From: Cryphonectria parasitica EP155
Taxonomy: Eukaryota; Ascomycota; Sordariomycetes; Diaporthales; Cryphonectriaceae
Direction: 5' to 3'
Assembly: GCF_011745365.1 (NCBI RefSeq)
Contig: NW_024468913.1
Location: 2,108,001-2,172,000 of the forward strand
Length of the DNA stretch: 64,000 nucleotides
Within the stretch, counting starts at the first letter, position 1; the number at the start of each line of letters is the position of its first letter. This document shows, piece after piece, positions 36,341 to 46,799 of this stretch. A program made the translations under genes and the position numbers. Under the pieces are notes generated by a model. It searched no databases. It was not told the DNA's origin and saw only the letters and a list, made by a program, of their open reading frames with translations.

Positions 36341-38366
36341 ATGAGGCTCCAAAACATTTGCCTGCTCGTTGCTGCGGCAGGGTCTCGAGCTGCCCGGTAC
36401 AGCCTCAATGATGCTCTCGTCACTGCCAACGAACCGTTTCCCGAGGCATTTGTCAGCTACTCGATCGAGTTCTCCTCGTTCCCTGACTTTGCTGGTGAGC
36501 TCTCATCTTCAAATCAGGATGTGTGTATGTGGCAACTAATTCCAGTATAGGCAACGACTCCAAGCCCAACACGTTTTCGGACAACCTTCTCAACAACATT
36601 GGCAACCTGACCGGTACCAAGCCTTGTCAGTAACCATTTTTATTACCTGCTGCGACACGCTTTGCAGCCTTTCTTTTTCAAGGCGATTGGGATCTGACAC
36701 GAAACAGATATTCGCGTGGGCGGCAACACGCAGGACTACGCCCTGTATAACGCCTCCCTCCCCTACGCGTTAAACGGCACCTTCGACTACGCCAAGTCTT
36801 CTGATTACCCCACCACCATCTTCATCGGTCCCTCATACTTTGAGTCGTACGCACAGTGGCCCGGTGTGAAGTTCTCCCACGGATTCAACCTGGCCCTCGG
36901 CGGCAACAACTCTGCCGGCTGGCAAACGCTGCTTGACACGGTCCCGCTGGCATGCCAGGCCCTGAGCAATGGCAAGCTAAACATGTGGGAGTACGGAAAC
37001 GAGCCTGACCTCTACTCGACCTCGTCCCAGGGTGCCGTCCGTCCGGCTGGGTGGAATGAGAGCTGGTACGTCGCCGAATGGCTCAATGGGACGCTTCAGA
37101 TTAGGGCCTCGCTTGAGGAGAGCTGCCCTGACCTTCTGGAGAATGACACCTATGGGTACTTTGCGCCCTCGTTTGCTGGGGTCAACAATACCCTCAAACT
37201 GCCTGCGACCTGGGCGGCTGGACTGGACACAGACGAAGACATCAAGCTTGTCTCGACTCACAAGTAAGTGATCTAAAAAAAACTTGCTTGAGTAGTCATA
37301 AGTCGATTGCTCTCATTTAAACCCCCCCCCCCCCTCAAAAAAAAAAAACCCATCCAGAACTTCAGACTTAGACTGACTCTTGTTGGGAAAAATTAGCTAC
37401 ATCTCGGGCGCAACCACACCCGGTGTGACCCTTCAAGGAACACTCCTGAATCACTCAGTGACTGCGGCATCAGTCGACGCCCACATCGCTGAATACGATC
37501 AGATCTGGGCGAACGGCAGTGGTGTACCGCTGATCTTTGGCGAGACTAACTCTCTTTATAATGAAGGAAAGCCTGGCTTGTCCAACACGTTTGGCGCTGC
37601 TCTCTGGGGGGTGGATTTCAACCTGTATTCCGCATCGGTAGGAATCAAGCGTGTACACATGCACATGGGCACAAACTACAGAGTAAGGCAGATTCTCTCT
37701 GCGCTATTTTTCTTGTCTTTTCTCTTCTCCCTTTCTCCCATAAAAAATTAGGATCATGTTCTGACACGTCACCACCACCAGTACGCCTCCTGGCAGCCAA
37801 TAGAGACCGTCAACGCCACAATTGGGACCAAGCCGCCATACTACGGAAACATAGCTGTTGCTGCATTCCTAGGAAATACCCTTGAGAACCCCGTGTCCAT
37901 CGCCAACGTGCCACTCTCCGACAACGCCGAAGCCGCCTACACAGCTTACTCCACCGCCGACTCCAGCCTCATCCGTGCCATGATCATCAACATGAACACC
38001 TACAACACCACCGTGAACGGCACGGGACTCGGTGTGGCCGCCAACATCACCACACGGACCTCTCGAATATACACCTTTGACGTGTCCGGCGGGAGCCTCC
38101 AGCCGGGCGACCCAGTCGGGGTGCAGAGGCTCAGCGCCAACGGCAGCGACGCCATCAGCGGGATCACGTGGGATGGGTATAGCTACAACTACGAGCTGGA
38201 CGAGGGCAGGCCTGTGAGGCTGGAAAATGTCACCGTGGGCGAGTACGTGGTTGTCAGCGAGAACTCGACGGTTGCGGTGAGCGTGCCGGACTCGAGTGCT
38301 GCCGTGTTGAACTTTGTGGGAAACGTCAGTACGGTGATCAACGTGACTCATAGCAGCAGCCCATAA
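36341..38366 (+). CDS. Secreted glycoside hydrolase family 79 (beta-glucuronidase-like)
   Basis: Retaining glycosidase of the GH79 family, which hydrolyses beta-glucuronides such as those on arabinogalactan-protein or proteoglycan side chains. Exons 36341-36494, 36551-36625, 36708-37263, 37397-37682 and 37782-38366 give 551 residues. A signal peptide (MRLQNICLLVAAAGSRAA) is followed by VSYSIEFSSFPDFAG, YIRVGGNTQDYALYN and FNLALGGNNSAGW. The acid/base is Glu175 in MWEYGNEPD and the nucleophile Glu311 in PLIFGETNSL. After RVHMHMGTNYRYASWQP comes a beta-sandwich C-terminal domain (about 380-551). Many N-glycosylation sequons (NAS, NGT, NDT, NTT, NVT, NVS) agree with secretion. Intron 3 contains a C-run then an A-run (37322-37348). 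The exact substrate is not decidable. Confidence 0.88.
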
Positions 38367-39152
38367 GTTTGCATTATGAGCGTGTACATATTGTCCTTCT
38401 AGGTAATATGAGGAGCAATGAAGGTCTTGTCATCACACCGTATTCACGGCAGCTTGGATCTTGCAGGCTGATATTGTTTACTCAATAAATTTTACAACCA
38501 GTTTGATGCTGCGCTTTTATGTATGTAGAGACAAAGACAATACAGGGAAAATGAGACAACTGTTCTTATGAAACTATCAAGTTCTGCCCACAGTTCTCCT
38601 GGCTCGAGTCGTTTATGTAGCGGTAGTTGTGAACTGAGACTGTTATAATGTTGGCTACAATTTTGACTCTTGTTTCTTTGGATCGGCATTCAGCTCTCAC
38701 TCCTCGCTAATCAAGGTAAGCAAAAGAGTAAAGTCGGCGATAGTACTCTGGCCAACCAAAAAATCCAAAAGGATATCATGAGCCCATTCACGGACCTGGA
38801 TGATCGGTTCCCGTAGCAGACTTAATAGTGGGGGCGGGTTAGGATCAGGAGCCGTAATCAGCAGCGTGGGTGTGCCGAGGCACGCTTCACATCCGACGTC
38901 ATCCGTTGGACTTTATTCACCTGCTACAACAAACGACAACCCCAAGTGAAACGCATACCAGACAGTATTAAAGGCGGAGAAAGAAGCCCTCTGTAGCCGG
39001 AGGTGTGGAATCTGTTACGTTGGGTCGAGGTGCTGCGCAATCTCAGTCTCGGCTGGTCTTTTGGTGCAAAAGAAGAACTGGTGCTCCTTTCCTACTCACC
39101 ATCTGAGGCTGTCCATGACACTATTGGGGGCTGTGGAATAACTGTTTCAAGG
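38367..39152. other. Intergenic region, GH79 3' flank and hydrolase promoter
   Basis: No coding signal. The sequence ATTAAAGG near 38968, about 185 bases before the hydrolase ATG, is TATA-like. Confidence 0.4.
38484..38489 (+). terminator. Possible poly(A) signal of the GH79 gene
   Basis: AATAAA 118 bases after the stop codon, in an A/T-rich context. Fungal poly(A) signals are degenerate, so this is only suggestive. Confidence 0.4.
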
Positions 39153-40486
39153 ATGACAGCTTCAGAGCAGGAAGTCTGGTATGTTTCTTCATTCCTGGCC
39201 CGTATATGCGTTCGTACAAAGAGAGAACGAGAGAGAGAAAGCAGAGCTCGTTGTCCTAACATGATCTCATCAGGGACAAGCTGCCCCTCGTCGCCGACGT
39301 CCTCAAGCACCCAGCCTTCCCAACGGCAACATGGAACTTGGAGCCTACCAAAAGTGGCCGTCTGCCCGTGGCTGAAGGCCGTGGTGGCCCGCTGAAGATC
39401 GCATGGGAGGTTCACGGCTCTGGGCCGGTGAGGCTCGTCGTAAGTGATCATGTCTCCTCCCTCCATCATGTTCCTTCACCCCTTTTGAACGCACCACTGT
39501 CTGACATATGTCTTGACCCAATGTCTTTCAAGTTCTTGATGGGTCTTGGGTCCTTCAAGTCCGCCTGGCAGCGACAAACTCTTCACTTCGGCCACGAGCG
39601 TGAGCAGACCTACTCAGTCCTCTGCCTCGACAACCGCGGCATGGGCGACAGCGACGTGCCCCTGATGCGCTACTCCACCTCCGAGATGGCCCGCGACGCC
39701 ATCGAGGTCCTGCAGCACATAGACTGGCTGCCCCGCAACGCCCTCTCGCCCTCTTCCTCCTCCCCACCACCAGAGCGCACCCTCCACGTCCTCGGCATCT
39801 CCATGGGCGGCATGATCGCGCAGGAGCTCGCCTGTCTCGTGCCAGGCTACCTCTCCACCCTCTCCCTGCTCTGCACCGCCGCGAACGTCGAGAACACCAC
39901 CACCTTCTGGGAGAACATGGTGCAGCGCGCCCAGATGCTCATCCCCAAGTCCCTCGAGGCGTCCGTCCGCAGCGGAGGGCGTAACCTCTTCCCCTTGTCG
40001 TACTTTGTCAGCCCTGACTACGTGCACCTCCCGGACCCCAAGACAACGCCCAAGGTGCTGCCCCCGTCGGACGAGAGCGGCGGCGGCGAGTACCTGCGCT
40101 TCAACAACAACTACGAGCGGTTCGTGGCAGGCGAGCTGCACAAGCGGCTGGACGAGAAGCGGTTCACGACCAAGGGGTTCCTGCTGCAGCTCATCGCTGC
40201 CGGGTGGCACCACAAGAGCCCCCAGCAGCTGGCCGACATGGCGGACCGCGTGGGCCGCGAGAGAATCCTTCTTCTGCACGGCACCGCCGACAAGATGATC
40301 ACTGTGCCGCATGGCTATAAGCTGAAGGAGTACCTCGGGGGGGACGACAGCGGGTTGACGGCTATCATCGAGCAGGACATGGGCCACGTCCCGCCGCTGG
40401 AGCGATATGAGTGGTTCCATGAGTTGGTGGAAAAGAGATTCAGGATTGGGGAGCAGCTAGACGGGCGGAAGTGGCCTTCAGCGTGA
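39153..40486 (+). CDS. Alpha/beta hydrolase
   Basis: Alpha/beta-hydrolase-fold enzyme; substrate unknown. Exons 39153-39178, 39274-39439 and 39533-40486 give 381 residues. The start is MTASEQEVWDKLPLVADVLK, made by a 26-base first exon. The fold begins at LKIAWEVHGSGPVRLV, then FLMGLGSFKSAWQ, YSVLCLDNRGMGDSD, the nucleophile elbow GISMGGM (Ser154), HGTADKMI (Asp317) and MGHVPP (His349). Intron 2 (39440-39532) is 93 bases and has no stop, so it can be mistaken for coding sequence; GTAAGT, CTGAC and CAAG, plus direct joining of RLV to FLMGLG as in related hydrolases, mark it as an intron. The loop with PSSSSPPPERT is a likely insertion. No signal peptide. Confidence 0.85.
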
Positions 40487-40861
40487 ACAGAATAAGGCGG
40501 CAGGCGGTTTTTGGGTATCTAGGATGCATCATGGTAGACGTAGAAAGGGGGCGCCTTTGATATTATGTATTTTTATATCCGCAAGAGATAGATAGACTTT
40601 ACTGTAATTCACCAATTTCGAGAAGCTGTAGTAGAAGTTGTCCTCTCAGCATTGCGTAGCTTTGACCCTGTGCATTCTATCCGCTATGCAAGTGAAATAC
40701 GAAGTATGCACGTTGGCTCTCCCAGCTCGCAAGCCCCCTCCCCCCAACAAAACAAATTGTAGCGAGGTAGATAGCCCTCCTGCCTAGAAACGCAAGGCAT
40801 GGATCGCCAGCTGATTGCATATCGAAAGTCTGCATTGGATGCGAATTCAATCCAAGCGCTT
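40487..40861. other. Convergent intergenic region, 3' UTRs
   Basis: Short stretch between the hydrolase (+) and N-myristoyltransferase (-) ends. A C-run lies at 40736-40745. No coding signal. Confidence 0.5.
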
Positions 40862-42667
40862 CTACATCATCACGAGGCCCACTCCGCTCAGGTTCTCTTC
40901 GTCTGCCATGTTTCTCTTGTTTACACCACCGGCGATCGGGTTCGCGCGATAGTTGAACAGGTAATAATGCAATGATCCATCACCCGGACCAAACTTCTGC
41001 TGCTCTAGGAACAGAGTGTTGTCGGCGAGCGACAGGGCGTTGAAGACGTCAAAGTTGTTCTTCTTGGCGATGATGAGAGCGTCCAAGATGAGCTTGTTTA
41101 GGCGGTCTTTTAGGGCTGCCTTGTCAAACGGTGTGGCCAGGCCAGTCTCGGAGCCGTAGTAGAACAGGTAGGCCACCTTGAGAACCTTGTGGCGAGGGTT
41201 GTTGATCACGGTCGACTCGAGGTTATAGAAGGAGAAGAAGTCGGTAATATTCTTGTGTTCATCCTAGAACAAATAATGGTAAGTTGTTGGTCACAAAATG
41301 GACTGGCAAAGAAAATCTGTTGTTCTTACCTCGACGACGTATGTCCAGACGGCCTGCTCCTCTCCCTCACCACGAGGCTGCAGGAGCCAGTGTGCAGCCT
41401 CCTCCTCAGTCCACTCGGGGACCATGTCGAATCGGCTCTCATACCGCCTCATCAGGCTTTGCACAGCAGGTACATCCTTCTTCTGCATCTCTCGCAGGCC
41501 TTGAATGTTTGTGCGGTCGGGTAATGCATACTTCCGGATTTGCCACTCAGGCTTGCTGTTGGGCGGCAGCGGGCTGAATCCGATCTCGTAGAGCTTCTTC
41601 CAGTTGAGGGAGCGGTGGTAGTACCGACAGGTACTGACGGGCTTGGGCAGGACAATGCCGCCCGTGTAGATGCCCTGCCATATTCCGTGCAGGTTGGAGC
41701 GGCGGGTGATCTCCTTGATGAGGATGGGCGCGAGTCGTTTGCCGCGGAGCTTCTTGTGCACACACAGGAAGTTGACCTCAGAAGCGACAAAGCTCTTGTT
41801 CCTCACGCGAATTGTCATCGGCACGGCAGAGATGAAAGCGACAAGCGGCCTGCGGTCCGGAAGGCGGCAGTCGCGGATGCCAACGTGCCAATCCTTCCTC
41901 CAGCCCGGTGCCATGAGCGACCATTTCAGGATAGGGGTACCGTAGTTGAAGCGAAACATAGCTTCGTCGTCCTCCACGTAGTGCCCATTCAGTAGCTGGT
42001 AGACCTCCTTCATCTGCGCCTCTTCCAAAAGATCCATGGTGACCCACTCGAACCCGTCAATCAGCTTCTGGGGCTCCTTGGGCACATCGTCCACGGTCTT
42101 GACCTCCAGAGGGCCCTCCTCGATTGGCTTGTCGGAGATCGCCTCGTCAAACTTCGGGACCGGCTGTGTCTTCCAAAACTTGTAACTTCCCATGTCCTTT
42201 GCGTTCTTTCCATTCAGAGCCAGACCCGTCAGCACATCGTTGAGGGAGAGCGACTTGAAGGCCTCGGCGGCCTTGGCAGGGTCTGATCCGTAGTCCTTGA
42301 CCAGCTCGGGATTCCGTTTGACGATTTCTTGGATCTCGTTCTCGGGGAGCTTGTTGAGCAAAGCCTTGATCTTGTCTGCAGGGTCCTCGGGTTGGGTGTT
42401 GCCAGTTAAGGCAGCCTTGATCTTCTTCCTCTTGGACTTCTTCTTCTTCTTCTTGGCACCAGCCTCGCCTGTTGTGGCATCACCAGCACCAGTACCATCT
42501 GCCTCTCCTCCATCATCTCCACCCTCGACATCCTCGACCTCGTCCTCATCGTCAGATGCGACAGCAGGTTGTTTGCCCTTGTCCTGCTGCTGCTGCTGCT
42601 GCTGCTCCTCCTCCAGCTTGGCAGCGATCTTGGAAGGGTCTACCTCTTTGGACTCTGCTCCCGACAT
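40862..42667 (-). CDS. NMT1: Glycylpeptide N-tetradecanoyltransferase (N-myristoyltransferase)
   Basis: Transfers myristate from myristoyl-CoA to the N-terminal Gly of target proteins; essential in fungi. Exons 41330-42667 and 40862-41263 (66-base intron) give 579 residues. Residues 1-95 are disordered: a Gln run (QQQQQQQ), acidic repeats and a Lys block ([11 protein letters not shown]) typical of NMT ribosome targeting. Family motifs: [73 protein letters not shown] (acyl-CoA site), [20 protein letters not shown] and [16 protein letters not shown]. The second exon gives [14 protein letters not shown] and ends GLVMM, so the C-terminal carboxylate that serves as catalytic base is at the expected place. 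Length is slightly above the usual because of the long N-terminus. Confidence 0.95.
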
Positions 42668-43291
42668 GTTGTATCCTGGTGATACTGTCCTTGGTTGGCG
42701 GTATGAACCTGGGTGGGAGAGGGTGTAGGAGAGTAGGAACTGTCAACCTCGGCGATGCAGGTTTGGGCTGCCGCTTAGCTTGACTCAAAGTTGGAGGGGT
42801 TGGTTGGAGGGGTTGAAAGCCTAATACCCGAGGGGCTGACACCTGTCACTGCAGTCAAGGGCAGTCAGTTAGCGAGGTACTGGTTTGTTATCGATAAGGA
42901 CAGTGTCATTTTATTCACTGCAGACCCTCCAGATTACACGCGACAAACCATTCATTGGGTGGTGGCTTGAACCGAGTAATCAAGTTAAAATTTAGTATTT
43001 ATCGATATCTTTGGTTGTAAGTTAGTCAAGGTTGTCACACTACAAATAAGGTCCGAGGGAGGTCAGAGGATAGGCTGGGAGTGAGTGCGAATTGGAAGGC
43101 ACAGCCACTTCTTTAGTTGTACAGCAAACAGGATCCCTCTCTTCTCTCCTCACAGCAGTCAGCCTTACAAAAGGTCAATCACCCACTGCTCCTCTTGAAT
43201 TCATCTGTTAATCACCTTTCCTCTTGATCTTTTTCCTCCATCATCCTCTATCTTGTAGCACATCACATCCTGTGCTGAAACACTGAACAAC
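42668..43291. promoter_or_regulatory. Divergent promoter region, NMT1 / single-TM orphan
   Basis: 624 bases between two start codons facing away. It holds two ATCGATA-type stretches (TTATCGATAA near 42890, TTATCGATATC near 43000) and C/T-rich leader sequence before 43292. The factor using them, if any, is unknown. Confidence 0.5.
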
Positions 43292-44509
43292 ATGGGCAAA
43301 CCCACCCCACCTCCTACTGCGTCAGGAGATGCTGTGTCTCTTCACACTCAACCAGGTGATCGATACTATGACAATGACGCCCCTGAGCTCCCTCACCTGG
43401 ATCAAGCCGATGATCTTCCTCCTCTGTACGATGAGGCTGCTGAGGCTAGCAATAGTGCCAGTGCGCCTCTATTGCCCACTGAAGGCCGTGCTCGACACTC
43501 TCTGCCAAACCTCGCTCCGGGCCCTGTGTCCATCCCAGCATTTCGCACCGACGAGACCATCGCATACTACCTCAGCAGCAGACTTGACACTGACGCCGAC
43601 TACCTCGAGGAGAATGTCCGTCGCTGGGCCGCCATCCCGCCGCGTCCTCATGTTCGCATCCGCGGGACCCACCGTGAGAAGCGCCGCGGTCACAACGGCA
43701 AGGATGAGAACAAAGATATCACAGACTTCGACGTCTCTGTCGAGCTGACGCCGTATCTGCTTCCCAACGGCCGGGTGGAGCGGGGTATCCGCACGCTGAT
43801 GACTGCCGAGGACAGTGAGAAGGTCCGACGTGGGGGCGTCTGCCGAAGGCGAGCATCGCGGAGGCCCGAAGGGGGCAGTGTGGAGCTCGGGCTGAGGGGG
43901 AAGCCGACCCTGACGGAGTGGTGCCATATGTATTGTGCCAACCACTCCGGACTGAAGACATTCCAACTCAAGAGGCGCTTCGCTGGGTTTGACCAGGATC
44001 GCGTCAAGCAGCACCTCGAGAACATGGTGCGGCGAACCAACTACAAGGGCAATATCTACATAACATTTCCGCTGCGGGACGAAAAAGTCGAGGTGTGGAG
44101 TCAATGTCGGACGAATCGGTGGCGTTTGACACACAGCGTCTACGTTGTGTTCTGTCTCAGTTTCCTTTGGATTTTGACTTGGCCGTACCTGTTCCTCCGA
44201 ACCAAGAAATTTGAGACGGTTAGCTCGGTGTGGTGGTACTCAAGGTCTGATGAGGAGGGCAGGAAGCGATATGCCACGCTCAGCGAAGACCAGTGGTACA
44301 ACTTATGGGGCAGAGCTATCGCCAAGGCGGTTCTGGCCAAGAGACAGGGCACACTGGATCAACAGGATTTGCTGGCCGCTGATGGTGCGCCTCCGGCCTT
44401 CAACATGGATAACCCGGCGGCCGAGAGCGCGTTTGATCTGGTGAGCGCGGGCGTCAATGCCATGAACGAGGTCAATCGTCAGCTGGGCTGGGGAGGTCAT
44501 GAGTGCTGA
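43292..44509 (+). CDS. Single-pass membrane protein of unknown function
   Basis: Not assigned to a family. One exon, 405 residues. It starts MGKPTPPPTASGDAVSLHTQ, with PELPHLDQADDLPPLYDEA, a Pro-rich PPxY-like motif (PPLY) that could bind WW domains, as in ubiquitin-ligase adaptors. Then come ETIAYYLSSRLDTDADYLEE, a conserved-looking IPPRPHVRIRGTHREKRR, FDVSVELTPYLLP and WCHMYCANHSGLKTFQLKRR. One transmembrane segment (VYVVFCLSFLWILTWPYLFL, about 283-302) is followed by basic RTKKFETVSSVWWYSRSD and a hydrophilic C-terminal half. No signal peptide, so probably a tail-side anchor with most of the protein cytosolic. Codon use and the long open frame make it clearly a gene. Confidence 0.8.
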   Translation: MGKPTPPPTASGDAVSLHTQPGDRYYDNDAPELPHLDQADDLPPLYDEAAEASNSASAPLLPTEGRARHSLPNLAPGPVSIPAFRTDETIAYYLSSRLDTDADYLEENVRRWAAIPPRPHVRIRGTHREKRRGHNGKDENKDITDFDVSVELTPYLLPNGRVERGIRTLMTAEDSEKVRRGGVCRRRASRRPEGGSVELGLRGKPTLTEWCHMYCANHSGLKTFQLKRRFAGFDQDRVKQHLENMVRRTNYKGNIYITFPLRDEKVEVWSQCRTNRWRLTHSVYVVFCLSFLWILTWPYLFLRTKKFETVSSVWWYSRSDEEGRKRYATLSEDQWYNLWGRAIAKAVLAKRQGTLDQQDLLAADGAPPAFNMDNPAAESAFDLVSAGVNAMNEVNRQLGWGGHEC

Positions 44510-45054
44510 GGCACTAGCCATTCGACAAGTGGACAGAGTACTTTTATTGAAACATGTGTACTGAAGAGACGGAAATTGATCATGACTTTCACCAACACGC
44601 ATAGAAGTGTAGCGCTTTTGAAAGATGATATATGGTCATTTCACAATGACCATCCTGACAAAAGTGTTGTACCGAGTTGCCCCCTTGTATCTCGCTTTCC
44701 AGGGCTGCTGCACAGGAATAGACGTGCGGCCTCCTCATCAGGCCTTCAATTCAGGCAGGTATCTCTTCATGGTCAATTGATAGAGATGGGCCCGGCTGTG
44801 CCTGATACCGATGTATAAGCCAGCGTGCTGAAGGGCCAAAAATTGGGCGAAACCCCATGTGGTCCATTAGGAATGTTGCCGATAGACCTCGTATAGCATT
44901 GGGGGCCATAGGCACCGGTCAATGGGATCCACCGCCCAACCCATTAAGTCGTCTATCGTCTTCAATTTAATGAGACCCAAAGGCCCAGAGCCCCCAGAGC
45001 ATTCTTTGCACCTTCACGGTTTTTTTTTCTGCTTTCATCTTTCTCGTTCTCTTG
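44510..45054. other. Intergenic region
   Basis: 3' flank of the single-TM orphan and upstream region of the Cys-rich membrane protein. No coding signal; a T-rich tract is at 45021-45029. Confidence 0.5.
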
Positions 45055-46277
45055 ATGTCCATTACATTGGCGAGGCAATCATCAGCCATGCAATCTCGTC
45101 TCTTTCCGCTAAAGCTCCTTCTTCTGGCGGCAATATCAAGATCGGCAGGCGGCACAGCATCCTGCTACAATCTAGACGGCACTGAGGGCTCGGGTTCGAC
45201 ACCTTGCGCATCGACAGGGGAGTCTCAGTGCTGTCAGGTCACGGGAGGTATCTGCCTTTCGAATGGCTACTGTTTGCACTACTCGCAGCCTATGGGGCTG
45301 TACAGAGGATTTTGTACGGATGAGACGTGGAACTCGTCAGCATGTCCACAAGAGTGTCGGCAGTGTAAGTAATTTCAGTGTTCAAAGTCATCGTGCGAAG
45401 GGCCTTCTGTATCTCTAGACACACACACACACACACAAAGGGTCACACAATACTCCCATTCACTATTGGCTCTTGTGGTATCAGGAGACCTACACACAGA
45501 GCAATATCCGCACCATACGTATAGCAATTGCTAGCATGTCCTAATTAGGGCGATCTGGTTCTCAAATCAATCCCAAACTGACATTCCAAGCCAGATACTT
45601 CGACAACGGTCATGCTCAGCATCTGGCAGCCCAATAGTACGACAATAATGTACTGCTGTGGGAATGTGAACAGTGGTGCCACAAGCCAGACTGACGCATG
45701 CCTTGACGGAAACCCCCCTTTTGTGTTGCCTGACGCAACACCGATGATGGGATTCGCCGGTCTGGCAAACGACGAGACAATCCCTTCGTCCACACCCGTA
45801 TCCTCTCCAACCTCTCTGTCACCGTCAAGTATTGGCAATGCTTTGACAACCACGTTAGCGGTGATGACCACGAGCTCGGCAACGATTTCTGCCAACTCTA
45901 GCTTGGCAGCATGCCACCGACAGGATGTAGAGACGCTCACCATCGGCGTGGCCATCATTGCATCTCTCGGGACCATGTCAGTATCGCTCCTAGGATGGGG
46001 CCTCTGGGAACGCAAGAAGCGGTTGCGCTCTCCGCACCTCGACAGCAAAGGAAATGATAGTCCAGCCTTGGAGAAAAAGGCCAACTCGAGTCATGCGGCA
46101 GATGGCCAATCCTACAACCGACGTCTCCACACATGTGACAGCCGCAGCAAAAAGGGACCCAAGTCCGAGGGTGTGAGGCATCCACTGGGTGAATTGCCAG
46201 ACGCGGTTCCAGCAGCTGCGGAAATGGCAGATTTTCGAAGCACTCAGGCTGTTGAGTATCGCCAGGTGGAGATCTGA
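45055..46277 (+). CDS. Cys-rich single-pass membrane protein with Ser/Thr stalk
   Basis: Type I surface protein of a layout common in filamentous fungi; function unknown. Exons 45055-45364 and 45595-46277 give 330 residues. A signal peptide (core RLFPLKLLLLAAISRSAGG) precedes a Cys-rich ectodomain: SCYNLDGTEGSGSTPCA, SQCCQVTGGICLSNGYCLHY, NSSACPQECRQC, and YCCGNVNSG after the junction. A Ser/Thr-rich stalk follows (PSSTPVSSPTSLSPSSI), then one TM (LTIGVAIIASLGTMSVSLLG, about 224-243), a basic stop-transfer (WERKKRLRS) and a polar cytoplasmic tail ending AVEYRQVEI. A start at 45088 is also possible and would still give a signal peptide. The 230-base intron is long for this window and contains an AC repeat; a small extra exon inside it cannot be excluded. 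Confidence 0.75.
45420..45437. repeat. (AC)9 microsatellite in an intron
   Basis: Perfect AC run within the only intron of the Cys-rich membrane protein gene. Confidence 0.85.
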
Positions 46278-46799
46278 TAGAATCTTTGTGCTGGTGGTGG
46301 TTGAATGTAATTTGATCTATTTCCACACTTCACTTTGAATATCGATATTTGATGAACATATAGGGTCCTGCGTTAAGCGATTGACGCCTGAGGATGATAT
46401 ACGGGTACCCGGGTTAAAGCAAGTCCCCGGGTTTAAGTTGGCAATGTTGGAAGTTGCTTACCGGTTGAACAGTCGGTCCATGATTATCAAGCACTTGGGT
46501 TTCTACCTAGGTAGTTGTGAAGAAACATGAATCGATTCCTCCGCAAGGATGAATTAGACAGTCCGTTGATCACACCAGCTGGCGTGTCAAAACAGATAGT
46601 AAGACATTGCTTTTTCCGCCAGTCACTGCATAAATATAACAATCAAACTTCAAACACACTCTTCGATCTCGTACCCAAGAAAGCAAAGTATCGCAAAAGT
46701 GAAGCCGGACAAAGAATTGCTATATTCAACGACATCAAATCATTATATCAACTCTATCTGATAACGTCGAGATCATCATTGATATTGAGCAGATTCAAC
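46278..46799. promoter_or_regulatory. Promoter region of the NmrA-like gene
   Basis: Contains two direct copies of CCCGGGTT(T)AA at 46408-46418 and 46426-46436, centre to centre 18 bases. A start at 46527 is in frame with the downstream gene without a stop, but its residues look unconserved and AT-biased. No other gene is seen. Confidence 0.5.

Noticed and set aside
39614..40420. 268-codon minus-strand frame opposite the alpha/beta hydrolase
   Set aside because: Antisense shadow; Val/Gly/Glu-rich and without motif.
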